64,000 bases of DNA from Casuarius casuarius (taxonomy: Eukaryota > Chordata > Aves > Casuariiformes > Casuariidae): NCBI GenBank assembly GCA_003342895.1, contig PTFA01000056.1, positions 434,001-498,000 on the forward strand. Reading direction: 5' to 3'. A program made the position numbers and the translations under genes. Below the pieces are notes generated by a model. That model made no database searches, was not told the DNA's origin, and saw only the letters and a program-made list of their open reading frames with translations. Of this stretch, positions 49,415-61,605 are shown in pieces (positions within the stretch are counted from its first letter, which is position 1; each line of letters begins with the position of its first letter).

Positions 49415-49848
49415 TTTCAAAACCAAATGAGAGGATTAAAGCAAAAAAAAAAATGTCCTATGTTATCTGTCTGCTGTTCCTAAATTTGATTAAGCTACTT
49501 GCCACTAAGCACTTTTGGTTTTACTGTAAATACAGCCTAGAAATAAATTTTCATGGCCGCAGGCACCAATCAGCAAGTGATACCACGAATAATTAGCACT
49601 TAGAAACACTTGTTCATGTTAGAATGTTTCGTTGATTGCCATTTCCAAAAACACATTCAGATAATAGGAGAGTACATTTCTCTAAGGTCTGATTGGGATA
49701 GATCATGGTGCCAGCAACTACAACACTGATATAAGCAAACTTTTGCTTTTTTTTTTTTTTGTGGAGTGCAAGCTCATATTTGAATTTTGTGAAAAGAGGG
49801 AAAAAATAGTCTCAAATTAAATTATTAAATTTATAATAAATAGACGTG

Positions 49849-49849
49849 N
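49849..49849. other. Single ambiguous base
   Basis: One N just before a poly-T run (GTGNTTTTTTG). It likely marks an unresolved homopolymer length or a heterozygous site. Confidence 0.98.
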
Positions 49850-50774
49850 TTTTTTGTTTTTCTTTTTTTACTACAGCATTCAGTCTTGGACTATAAAGGG
49901 CACCTTTGAACCTGACTATGACCATATCTAACATTCTCGTCTTAAAATGTTAGCAGATTGCAACCACCTCCATCTGTAAAATAATGAAGTTGCCTGTGAA
50001 GACAGTGTAACTGAGAATTCTCTATTTTATTTTATTCCTATTATACTTTATTCTTAAAAGCTCTCCAGGTGGCTTGAGATTGTCTGGTGGGAAGTAGCAA
50101 TCTTTGTGAGTTATACTGCACATAAACTCTAGGAACATAGCAATGTAAAAACATAGCAGTTTTATAGACTTTTGCTTTGGTTTGTATGTTTAACTCTGGG
50201 CATAAGTGTGTTTGAACTGTGAAGTACATCAAGAAGTGTTCTGAAAATATTCATCACAGTGGTAACAATAATGGTATATTTTTCACATATGCTTAATTTA
50301 CCTTTTCATAATTGATTTTAATGCCAATTAAATATTGCCATATTTGAGGTACATCTTTTATGTTCTTTCTGAATTGCCTTTTGAATTTTGCGTGAAATAT
50401 GTTAAGTAGCAAAGCAAACTAACATGCCTGTGGGATCATGCTTGATCCCACCTTTCTTGCAAACCCAAACTCCCACTGTACTCTATGGTGACTTTTGGTG
50501 CAGGAAAACCCTGTACTTTATATGCAGATTCTGTTGGACTGAGCAATATGGGCTTGTTATCTCAAAAAACTTTTTGAAATTTTAAGTAGGAAATACAAGG
50601 AGTAAGTTTTGTTAATACAGAGACACTTGTGGTTTAAAAGAATGGTTTTAGAGTGGAAAATTGCTGTAGAAAGAAAGAAAATAGCTTTAGAAAACTGACT
50701 TTTATGTAATAACTTTGACTACCTTTAAAACACCAGTCAGTACAAGCACGAACTGATTAGTACAGTATCTCCAT

Positions 50775-50850
50775 GAAGCAAGCTAGATTTATAGCTGGTG
50801 AAACTGAGGCAGAAAGTGAAAAAGTTGGCTTTCTGGTATGCTGAGGTCTC
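50775..50850 (-). repeat. Possible MIR-like SINE fragment
   Basis: CTGGTGAAACTGAGGCAGAA preceded by AAGCTAGATTTATAG resembles the reverse-complement MIR segment around GAAACTGAGGC. Short and tentative. Confidence 0.33.
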
Positions 50851-52637
50851 CGCTGGAGTTTGCCTTTTAGCAGCTCTTCAGCAATAGCTACCTCTACTCA
50901 GGCAAATGAGGCTGCCACAACTGCGCCGGTTTGAATCTAGCTGGAATGAGAGAAGTGAGCCGTGGTGAAGATGTGGCAGCATGGATGTTGGCCTAGAAAC
51001 TTGCTGGCCGACCTCGGTATATCTTCACTAATATTGTTGTCTGTACTAAAAGATGAAGGCTAGCTGGGGTTTGCCTAGTGAGACTGTAAACAGTACCTTC
51101 ATTCAATATGTAGACATATTCTATGAGCATGTACAATATATAAATGGTAAAATTATGATTAGATTTGGAAGTCCCAGACTCCCAGACATGCGTGGCTTTC
51201 TCTTGAGCGTTCAGACTCTCCTTGTCTTGTCTAAGTGTTAGACTAATGTCTATCAGCCTCAAGAATTAAATGTGTGAGAATGAACACATTGATAAGAAAA
51301 ACTAATTTATAATCAACACTGAGTCTTTATGCAAAAATTTAGAATAATGCAGGTCTTAAATCTGTCTGATTCCCACACATTGTTTGTTTTTAAATGATGT
51401 GCTGCATGCAGAACATTTCTTGTGTTCTAGGGAGATGATCATTAATAGACCTTTGTGTTTTCTCATCCTTTGTGTGGCCATATGTAAACTTTAAGAACTG
51501 AGTTCTGCCTGTGTGCATCTGTATCAAACAAGTCAAAGGTGATTAGATTCTTCCATCCAAAACCAGACTTTTGAAGAAAAAAATATTTGAGATTATATTT
51601 TGGGATTGTATTATATTTATTGCGCTGAATTTGAAGCACAAACATATATTCATCTTCTCTATGTTAAATTTTGTGGAAATTGTGTACTATTACTTAAGAA
51701 GAAAGCTTTAAGAAATATTTACTTTTTTAATAGAGTTGGATCACTTTATGATCCATAAAAGAATATAAAAAGACAGAAGCACCTAGTGTAATGAAATTTT
51801 GTAAAGCATTTGTGGGTTCATTTTCTTCAGCACAGGGTGTTTGCTGTCAGAGTCAGTGGATGTTTCTGTATAGCTTCACAGCATTAAACAAATTTCTCTT
51901 GACATTCAGTATATGTAAGTAACTGAGAATATAGTTCATTTCATTTAGTGTTCAGTCATCTAAAATCAAAGCTTTTGGAATATGATTACTTAGCGTTGAT
52001 ATAAATGAGTAATCTCCCATGTATTAAGCTTGCTCTGTTTAAACTGAAGTTTCCATATAGCACAGGCTACCATCTGCATTTTTTCATATTATTACTGCCC
52101 TCATAATAAGTTCAAGGTGAGGTTTTCAGGCAGTAAGCTGCAAGTCAGTTTTCATATAAACACTTCAGAAAAGCTATCTTGACATCAGCAGTTTATGCAG
52201 TCTTCCATCTGTAATGTAAATGACTACACCTGCTTTATTTTTATTTCTTCATTATTTTATGGCCACTCATTTAAAAATGTTTAAAGCATTAAAAACGTCC
52301 CTGCAAATATGTGTGAAAAGGGCTCCATTGTTCTTGTAGGAAAGGCCAGGAAAACACACAAAAGAGGCCACAGTGAGACGATAAACATAAAGGTCCAGGA
52401 GGTATTATTATGAGGTTCACAGATACTGTGTTCCAATCAAGCTCAATAAGGTCTGAATTCCTATTATGTTTCTCAAACTTCCAAAAAGACATGGGAAGGA
52501 ACCAAAAGTTTAAGTCAAATAAAAAGCACTTAAGCCAAGAGCACATGAATGTATAGCTGGGTAATGGAGCTTTCATCTCTGAAATAAAAACAGTTCAATT
52601 CAATTGGAACTGAAGTTTCTTCCCCCTTTGAAAAAGT
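50851..52637. other. Non-coding stretch, no gene seen
   Basis: AT-rich unique DNA. Frames at 50993-51262 and 52289-52576 (minus) are unsupported. Confidence 0.5.
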
Positions 52638-52781
52638 TTATTTTAATGAGTTTGCATTTTATGCGTGGGCTGTTCTTTAATCGATGCTGCTCCATTGAAG
52701 TTTTACCCAATGAAGACACAAGACAGATTGTCCAAGCTTGCGGCTATTGTTGGGAGTTGATGAAGTGTATGGGCCCTTATG
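52638..52781 (+). repeat. Unnamed dispersed repeat, copy 2
   Basis: The partner of 49269-49414, 3.37 kb away in the same orientation. It shares the exact 19-mer at 52712-52730 and the flanking anchors described there. A 60-codon frame (52604-52786) runs through it, but the partner copy is interrupted, so coding is unlikely. The CTCCATTGAAGTTTTACCC wording preceding the 19-mer fits an old sauropsid interspersed repeat style. Confidence 0.72.
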
Positions 52782-53534
52782 GTTGATAACAGAAGTAGAT
52801 GGTCAGAGCCAATAAATAAAACTTTAACTCTGATTGTTGGTTGCTTTATGCTGAAAAGCTTTCTATTACCATGAATCTTCGGTTTTGAAGGACTTGTGAA
52901 CCCAAAGGCAGCTCATAGCTCTGTCACACAGACTAAGTCAGTCAGACAAGCAGCAATCTGTCCTAGCTGATAAACCCAGTTTTGTCTTTTAAATTCTAGA
53001 CTTCTCTTCAGGAATCAACATTGTTAATATCTTGACAGACCATTAACTTCATAATACACGAATCTGCTGCCCTGTTGATTTATCATAAAAATTTGATGTT
53101 TGTGAAAGTTAAATTCTACTGTCCTTGATCATGTTTTAGCAATGTAAATATTAGAAAGAACAATTTAACAACTGTAAGCCTGTTCTAATGTTTGGGGGAA
53201 TTAGTAAGATATTTTGTGACAACATTGTGAGGCACACATGCAAAAGTACCATAAAAAGATCATATTCAGTACAGCAAGAAATCAGAATACTAACCTAGAG
53301 TTGGGGGTTTTTTTCAGTGACAGATGAGATTTATTTTGTATATAAAGCAGTGCTAAAGCCATGCTGATTTGTTTGTCACTTGGTCTGAAGAGATCTCAGT
53401 GAACAGAAGAGCAAACATAAATTCAATTAAAATATTCTGTATATTTACTGAAGAAATGTCATTCATTTCAATTTTAAGGAGAAAACTTGTTCAATATTTG
53501 TGTTACAGCCAGTTTTCTCTGAGCAGCTTAGAGT
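52782..53534. other. Non-coding stretch, no gene seen
   Basis: AT-rich sequence with no notable structure. Confidence 0.5.
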
Positions 53535-53764
53535 GTGGCAGCTAGTGGCTGCCTCACTTGGGAGGTGTCATGCAGCTACAGTGGGAGATATTTGGCCCTA
53601 GGGGTGCATCATGTATCCTGGAGTTTCCTGAATCTCAGGGGGAGAGGGGAAGAGAAGAGGGGGTGCAGAGGCCTGGCCAGTGCCAGAGAACACGGGGAGC
53701 ATATGTGGGGGTATCCCCTCGGGATGGGTGGCAGGAGGGAGGGGATGAGGTTGGGGGGAAGCAG
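53535..53764. repeat. G-rich / purine-rich low-complexity block
   Basis: Runs of GGGGAGAGGGGAAGAGAAG and GGAGGGAGGGGATGAGG type dominate 53635-53770. It contains several G3-G6 runs that could form quadruplexes. It supports the long but featureless frame at 53535-53993 (152 codons), which is compositional. Confidence 0.55.
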
Positions 53765-54085
53765 GAGAGAGGTCTCTCGGGGACTGTCTATTATCTACCT
53801 GCTTGAAGGGCACTTCATCAGGCCCTTCTCGTCTCCAGAGCTTCTTACTCTGTTCTTCGTCATCTTAGTATCAGAGCGTCTTCCGGTGGCACGTTCGGTG
53901 GCATGGCTAATGTTTGTCACATGTGGTTCGTTCCCTGTCGTTCTCTTCCCCAAGGCAGGTTTTTGTGTGCTGTGCAGTACTCAGCTCTGGTAAGCGTGTT
54001 GCTTCGGGTCTTCTACTCCTCCATGCTGTTGGCCTGCGTTTCAGGAAAAACAGGAGAAAAAGGTGCAGCTTGCGTATGGAGTAGG
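53765..54085. promoter_or_regulatory. CpG-preserving insert or internal CpG patch
   Basis: Thirteen CpGs lie in about 320 bases (CTCGTC, TTCGTC, AGCGTC, TTCCGG, CACGTT, TTCGGT, GTCGTT, AGCGTG, TTCGGG and others), while the surrounding kilobases have almost none. GC is only about 50%, so composition does not explain them. Young transposon copies, LTRs and unmethylated promoters keep CpGs in this way. A donor-like CTCTG/GTAAGCG occurs near 53990. Frames on both strands are open but have no domain. The family is not recognised. Confidence 0.4.
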
Positions 54086-57000
54086 AGGTCATTCTCAGAC
54101 TGACTGCAAAAAACTCCTCTCCTGTAATGATGAGCTTTTAATTTGCAATGAGAATCCAAGCACCACAAGCTCATGTGCAGTACATGGAGAGGGTAGGCAA
54201 AAGTTTTTTGATGTGTTCACTATGCTGAAAAAAATCTTTATATAGTCTTAGTGTTTGAAGTGGTACAGTTGCTTTATTAACTGGTGCTGCACCCAACAGT
54301 GCTGGTCATTCTTCAGTCATGCATTTGATGGGAGTGAAATACTTGTTTTCCTCATTCAAAGAACTATGTTTTGTCAATCCTCCAGAGCAAGTTGGGCTTG
54401 TGAGTAGAGGTGGCACAGAACGAGGAAATGCACAGCTGAATAAACTTTTCTGATCTGTCTCTTTATATATTACTTATTGCAGTCATCTAATGTCCCTACA
54501 TAAGGAGTAGCCATAGAGTACACAGTTTGGTGCATCAAATAGATGCATTTAGCATATACCAAAAGATCTTGGACTGTAACTGTGTTGCCTCTAAACTGTG
54601 CAGTGTATGTTTAAGGATCGACTTTGAACAGTAGAGCAGTATAGTAGCTACTCCTGCAAGGTCGTGTGCCAACCCTGCTCTTTATAGCCATAAAGATCCT
54701 CCTATCTTTCATGTGCTGAATATGCTGATACTACCATGCTCTTGCAAACCATGCTTTAATTCAAGGATATGGTAATGGAATAAAATGTAGTGTGAAGTAC
54801 TCTGTTTGGATGTGGGTAGCTAAAGGATGAGCTTGGAGTAGGAGGCTTTGAAAGACGATGAGAAACACTTGGAGAAATGTCTGCTACTAAAATCTCTGTA
54901 AGGAGTGGATGCAGATGAAGCTATTTGCATAGCAAATTCAGGGCCAGGCTAATTTAGTGTTGACCAGAGTTGTTTAGTACCTGACATAAGTTGCTCAGGT
55001 TCTTATGAGAGCACATGCCTCAGTTGCAGCCTCGGTCCAAAACACAAAGAACTTAATCATCTTTTGTACTGTGGGGGATCTCTTTTGGCTCTCCCAGTGG
55101 ATAGCCAGTAACTGAAAGGATTCAAAAGCTGAAATTCCATCTTACTGCAACTGATGGCACTTCCATCCTTAATATAATTATCTGTCCACTGCTATTGAAA
55201 AATACTGTGTGGTAGCATGGCCTGTTATTAAAGCAGTGATAATATGTTTCCATGAACCAGATCTTCTTTCTAGTTCTTGCCTCTTTTTTGTAACATGCTT
55301 AAAGATTTGCACAGTGATAGCGATATATAACTGCTGGATATAATTATATTATATTATGGTGAGTGGCTTTGTGCAAACAAACCTCCTTGCTGGGGAATAC
55401 ATAATGTGTGCTCTTGCAGGCGAGATTCACTCCCTCACCAATGTACATCCTAGCCCAGGAGCCCAGAGAGGGCTTCTGTCTGCACAGACATCCTAAATAG
55501 CAGCAGTCTGTGCACCCCAAAGTGCCCAGTGAAGAGAGGGAGAGGTACAACCAGCAGACTAGGGACTTAGAGAGCAGCAAACTAATACAGAGAATCACTT
55601 CATCATGCTCTGTTGGGAAGCTTAAGAGAGTTCTCTAAGAAGATTCAAGCGGCGCTCTCCAAATAGGGAGAATAGTGTTTTTCCTGGAGGCATCTAATTA
55701 TGAGTCTGTTCTTGGGTATTCTCTGGCACAGAGAGGTGTGCTTGCATTCTCTTCATGAGATAAAATTATTCATCTCCCACTAATTACATGTGGTAGGAAT
55801 TTATTCTTTTTACAGTTAAATCTGTTTTGCATCAAGCTTCTTTCACCTGTTAATATACTTCAGGTTATATGGTCCCCTTAATTCCTCTACTGATGGAATT
55901 AGAAAATCTACCAGTTGTTCCAACAAGGCTATGCTGAAGCATGGTTGTCCATGCTTTGCCTTGGATAAAATAGTTCATGTGGGGACTTGATATGTTTCAG
56001 GAGTTTATTAATATTGGGCATGAGAGTCCTGGGCAGTTAACATCTTCTGGCATTCTAACTGCTTATTACCTTTCTTAAAAACATATTATCATCTGTTACA
56101 TAGCAGCAATACACCTTTAGTGATAGTATCAAAGAAGAGAAGTGTTGCTGGAGAAAACTCTAGTTTGTTTTTATGCCTCCTGGTTAAATGAAACATAACG
56201 TTGTTGGAAGAGCAGTGTTCATCATTTAAGATAATAGAATAAAATATGCAGTTAAAACACTGACTGTATTTTGAATAAATTTGTAGCTGTAGGTCCTTTT
56301 CCATGCATCTATGGCACCTGAGGACCACAGAATTTATTGGGATTAAGCATTCTGGTTGTAGCAAGAGACTGGACCCTATGGTCCTCACCCCCTGGTGAGG
56401 CTGCAGTGCAGGTTTCTCATCTGCGCTTGAAGCACAGGCTCCATCCAGGAGCTGCACAGTCTGTGGCTTTCTGGTTCAAATTACAGCATTTGACTCAAGC
56501 TGTGCTGTGTTAAGCAAGACGGTGGTTGTCTCAGACTCGTGGAGCACTGACACACTGACTTTTAAATCTTTGGAACACAGAGCAGCTTCCAGGAGGAAAA
56601 CTACTTGAAAAAGCAAGCTGCTTTTGCCAGAAGATGAGGAACATTAGAATTCGATTTGTATGATAAAAGGTACTGGCTAGAGGCTGTATTGTTTGCTGTC
56701 CTTTATTATAATCTCCCTATTGCCAGATATGGGTCAAAAAGGTAAGATGTACTCTTTTGTACCAAAGCAGTGGAGTAATGAGGACATCTGTTTTCATATG
56801 GTACTTGACACACACACTACCAGAAATTTGATGTCACGCTGTCCAAACTTGTACATCATTGCAGAATTGCATTAGATTTTCTGATTGATTCTGACAAGTC
56901 ACTGACAGTTTTTGAGGTGAAACACATACATGACAAAGGGCAAGCAGAGGCTGCATATGTCAGCTGGAACACTCCCTTGTTGACTTGAAGGGGTGAAAAT

Positions 57001-60000
57001 CTTTCAGTCTGTCTCTATATGCCCCTTGCTGTTGTATAACCTCCTCACCGTTACCCCAATGAGCACAGCTTTATACATTATTTTGATATGGTAGTGGGTC
57101 CTTTTGAGTATTCTCTTAAAAGAAGTGTAATGCCATAGAATTAGTTCTTTTCATGGGTTAATGAGTGCCCATGAGGTAAAAAAAATGTAGTTGAGTAAAT
57201 TTATTCATCATGAATCATGCAGGGTTGATTTCATTTACCATAACACACCATAAACACAGTATTTTGTGGTTTGTATTTACATATGCATACACTTCATTTA
57301 CCCTCATGTCAACCAAGTCCCTATTCCCTTTCAGAAAGTGTCAATGTATATATACTAACACATAGTGTTTAAAAATACTAGTGCTTGACGAAAAAATAGA
57401 TTGTATTCTTATTTGTGTGTTTTTTTGTTTTGGTTTTTTTTTAAGAAAAATAAGGACAAATTGTACTTCGGTGATGTTTTACACAGGTTTACCAACTCTG
57501 AAACAGCACAGGATTCCCTCCGGTGCTACTGTCAGTAAGGTCAAATGCACCATTTGTTCTCAATATATATTTCTAGGTATGCTAGCAAAAGAGCAAGGGC
57601 TGTGCACAGCAAGTTGGAGTTGCAGTTTATTTTACCATTTTACGTGCTACTTATATGCTGGGTTCTACTGCTTATTATTTCAAGCTGTTGCATTTATTAG
57701 GAACAATTTGTGTTTTGCTATTTTTGAGCTTTCCTTGTACTTTCTAATTTTTGTATTTTATTTCACCTTGGTAAGATTCCACTATGATGTTATGATGAGA
57801 AGAGTACTGTTTTGTTAATATAAACACAAAATGAATTAAACTTTGGGAGCAAAAATGCAAGACCAAATATTTTGTAGGGACAGGTTTTGCAAAACTTAAG
57901 TAACTGTGTTACATGAGTATGTTGCTGCATTTTTCTGAGGAGCTGAAAACAGCTACTTTTAGAAGCTCATCTTAGGTAGTAGGTGGATTGTGCTGAGTTC
58001 TGAATATTTCTGAATATCTGGCCATAATTTCCAGAACGAGCAGTCTCTGGAGAATCTAGGACAATTCTTGTTGCAGGGCACTTAAGAACTTTTTAACAAA
58101 GTGTTGATGAATCTTTTCTCAAGATTTTTAAGTGGCGAATCTAGAAAAGGAGTTTGGACTGGTCCAGATTATGTCCTTTGTTTGGAAAGAGAGCAAAAAT
58201 CCAGCTACATTCTGCTACAGCCCTTTCTTGTGATGTGAATGGTAATTTTTTTGGTGGTGATTTGTTCTGGTCCATTTGGTCTAGAGAAACAGCTGATCAA
58301 CAAATACAGATTGGTTGTATTGCTAGTATTCTTCTCTGCTGAAACACTCAATATTCATTAAAAGTAATAAAGGAACTCTAAAACATAGGAAGAAGAATAC
58401 AATGCTGTACCTACTTTATCTAGTTAAACTTCCGTACATTCTGACCTCAAAAAAAGATAAGATCCTGTTTGGCTTGTTTTTGCAGGTAGATCAATCTTTT
58501 GTCTGAGTTACACTTTTCCATAAGAAAAGACAGAAATACAATGATCCATTTTTTTTGTGAAATACTGAAATCAGCATTTACAATTCTAACTGAAAAGATA
58601 GGTTCAAACAATATGTTTTTCTTAATGAAAGAAAGTTCTCCTTTTATAAGGTTTTTGGATTAAGAACAGGTCTTTTTACAAAACAAAGATCAACCATGTA
58701 GAGGAAAAAATGGAATAAATAAGAAAGAATACTGTAAAGTCTTAAAGTAGCATTCAAATTTTAAACCACAGATAGTATCACTATTGTTTAGATTTGGCTT
58801 TTTCGTGAGCTTGGTAATTTAATTGTGAGAAGGTTGCAATCTCTGAATTAAGGTAGATGGAAGGCACTTATAGGTGAATCATAGCTAGCATTAACAAATC
58901 TTCCTGGAAAGAAGAATGTGTGAAAGAAATGATGTGTGAAAGAAAGCAACAAACTTTCCCACCTTTTTATCATGTAGAACAAATTCAGAGAGATTAATTC
59001 ATCTTCTTGCCTTTACCCCACTGGGCACTGTGAAATGGAATAGGCTAGATTTTTTCAAAGTTTTTGATCTCTGGTCACCTACTTCTGCCTCCATCCCTGT
59101 GGTGATGCAGACCTCTCCTTTTGGCAAGAAACTTGCTTTTCTTGATTTGCAGACATCTGAAAAGCAATTCATTGGTTCTCAGAGGTTCCTGGATTACATT
59201 TTGGAAACTATTAACATCGGGAGGGCAGTGGCATCTCATCTAACAAGCTGTCTGAGCTGCTAAAATTATGCATAGCTGATAGCCGTCATTATAGTGGTTT
59301 GGCTGATATTTCTGTAGCTGTAGAGTTCTATATGGCAGTACAGTCAGACCTGCCAGAAGTTGCTCTTTGCTGCTCAGGCTCTGTGGTTTGCCCGTCTGAC
59401 ATCCCGTTGGCAAGGCTGGCCTGAGCGGGTGTGTAAGCACAACTTTCTTCCTCTCCTACTTGGAAAGAGAAGCACACCTGGCTTCTGTGATCATCCGCAT
59501 CTTTAATTTTTTTTCAGATTTGAGAATACATTGATTTGCTTCTGTCTGTTTTGGACATCAGAGACTTGCAAGAGGCATGCTCCCATTTGAGAGAGCCCAG
59601 CTGTCCGGCTTTGGCTGTGCACCCACAGAGGAGGGCAGCACCAGCAGAGCAATGCAACAGCTCGAGAGAAACAAAAACTGTTGACCCATTGCTGAATTTG
59701 ACATGCTTGGTGCAGCTTTGTGCATTCTTTTTCAATTTACAGCATGTTTATATGCATAATCACACATTATTGTCAAACTTTTGTGATGTTTAAGACAAAT
59801 ATATGAACAAAATTTTTGGCTTTTCTTAAGGTAGCTCTTGTTTTTCTTAAATGTTATCGACCTGAATTTCCTTTATATTTTTTGTGGTGAAATTTGGAGG
59901 TATATAAAAAGTTATTCTTTGTTTGGTGTGTGTAAATAACTTCACCAAACCAGCTTGAATCACATATATATGTAAATGATGACAGATTTGGACTCATAAT

Positions 60001-61553
60001 TGTTCAAATTGGCTATGGCATTTTTTATGTCAAGCCTGTGTTCTCAGTGCTGCTACTTTGATTTCAATCAAAATTTTCTTTTCACGGGAGTCATGGGAAG
60101 ACTCAGGGAAATTCTAAGCCTATTTTTTCAGAGTCAAACTTTCTCTTAGTGAATTCTGGAGTTAGTGTACACAGTAAGAATTATTTTAGCCAATGCCAGT
60201 CTTCAATGGTTTAGTCCACAGCATACTCTACCAGGTTACATTCTTCAGGTGTCCAAACTGCCCCTCAAAATATCTTCCAGTACTAATAATGTATATTTTA
60301 TACTCTATGAATATAAAAATTAAAATACCAGATTTTGTTTGCAAATCCACATTAATATTTTAGCCCCCTCATCTGTGAGGACATGTAGGTATGAGTTGCT
60401 AGGGGCACTTGCTAGCTGCTGTACCATCTTTTAAATGAGGACCTGGATCACATTTCTCTTAGTACTGACTCCTGACAATATCATCAGCAGGCCCAGTGCA
60501 ATGGGACCCTCCAGACATTTCCTTCGGGAACAGCTGATTAAAGTTACTCAGGACTACTATTTTAGAACAAAAGATGTTTATTTCCAAAACTACCAAGCGT
60601 TCTGGACCAGAGGAGTATAACAGCAAAAAATTGTGACATAAGTATATATTCCTTTACCTAAATGTTTTCTCTCTAGTGGTAATTCAGGCTGGTCAAGCTT
60701 AATTCTTATGTCAGAATTAGATGGAAGAGTCTGTCTAGTTCACAGCATGCTCTGACTGTTTTTCAGGCTTTCCAAGTTGTTGGCTATTTCACTAATATTC
60801 CCTGGCATGCGTGGAAGAAACCCTCTCCTTTCTCAGGCCTTTGAAGATTTCAGGTTTCCATCCATCACAGGCTTAATCTTGGGAAGGATGTGTGATTCGA
60901 GCTTAGAGAGAACCAACTGTGATTATTTTTAACTCCTCAGAAGTTGTGTACCTGGAGTTGTTGTTGTTTTTTACCTTTTCTTTGCAATTTTACTTTTACA
61001 ATTCCCTTCAATTCAGAGCATGGAATTGCACAGATAGGCAGGCAGCAGGACAAACCTGAGCAGGCAGTCACACTCGTAATATTTATAAAGATAACACTGA
61101 CAGTTTCTCAGTTCGTCACAGTACTGACTCATCATTAAAAGGAATTGAAAATGCAGTGCTGTCAGCTTTAAAATCGTGGAATGACCAGCACAGGGATATT
61201 AACTGACCTGGGCTGTCACAAAGTACAATTTTGGCTTCTTTAGGTAGTTAGGGCTAAGTTATTACTTAACCCTAACTTAGTAATAGTGCCTTAAAGCTCA
61301 GACCATATCTGATCTTTATGCTCAAAGAGGATTTTACAGCCACAGTATATGTCCCTGAAATTAAGCATCATAATGGCATTGCCGATTGTCTTTAAGTTAA
61401 TGCATCACTATGCGGTATCTATACAATTGCTTCTCATGACAGGCTGTAGTATGGACAGTAAACCTTTCCTGTGGCAGACTGCTTTGGCAGGCTTTGTCTG
61501 AACCTGTAAAATAAATGTTCTTGATGGGCCTTGTTGTTTCCCACCAAATGCAG
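54086..61553. other. Long non-coding stretch, no supported gene
   Basis: AT-rich DNA. The 122-codon minus frame at 56089-56457 and the 145-codon plus frame at 57381-57818 (Phe/Leu/Cys-rich over T-rich DNA) look like chance. A short phrase near 60050-60075 resembles an old sauropsid repeat. Confidence 0.5.
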
Positions 61554-61605
61554 TTGGTATGGTTTCTGATTGAGCACGTGTGTGCAAAGGAGATGGAGAA
61601 CCAAG
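61554..61605 (+). other. Candidate short exon (unconfirmed)
   Basis: Acceptor-like TTGTTTCCCACCAAATGCAG ends at 61553, and a consensus donor (CCAAG/GTGAGTAA) starts at 61606. The 52 bases have one open frame, LVWFLIEHVCAKEMENQ, and stops in the other two. The peptide would suit a helical segment, but nothing specific is recognised. Phase 0 in and 1 out if read as written. Short length makes chance pairing quite possible. Confidence 0.2.

Noticed and set aside
53535..53993. 152-codon plus-strand frame, longest in the window
   Set aside because: Driven by G-rich low-complexity DNA. Competing open frames exist on both strands, with no recognisable domain. Kept only as a composition anomaly.
56089..56457. 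122-codon minus-strand frame
   Set aside because: No domain, no splice context, AT-rich codons. Chance frames of this length are expected occasionally in 64 kb.
57381..57818. 145-codon plus-strand frame, hydrophobic, membrane-protein-like
   Set aside because: T-rich DNA automatically yields Phe/Leu/Cys/Ile codons. No splice sites, no Kozak-like start, no domain.
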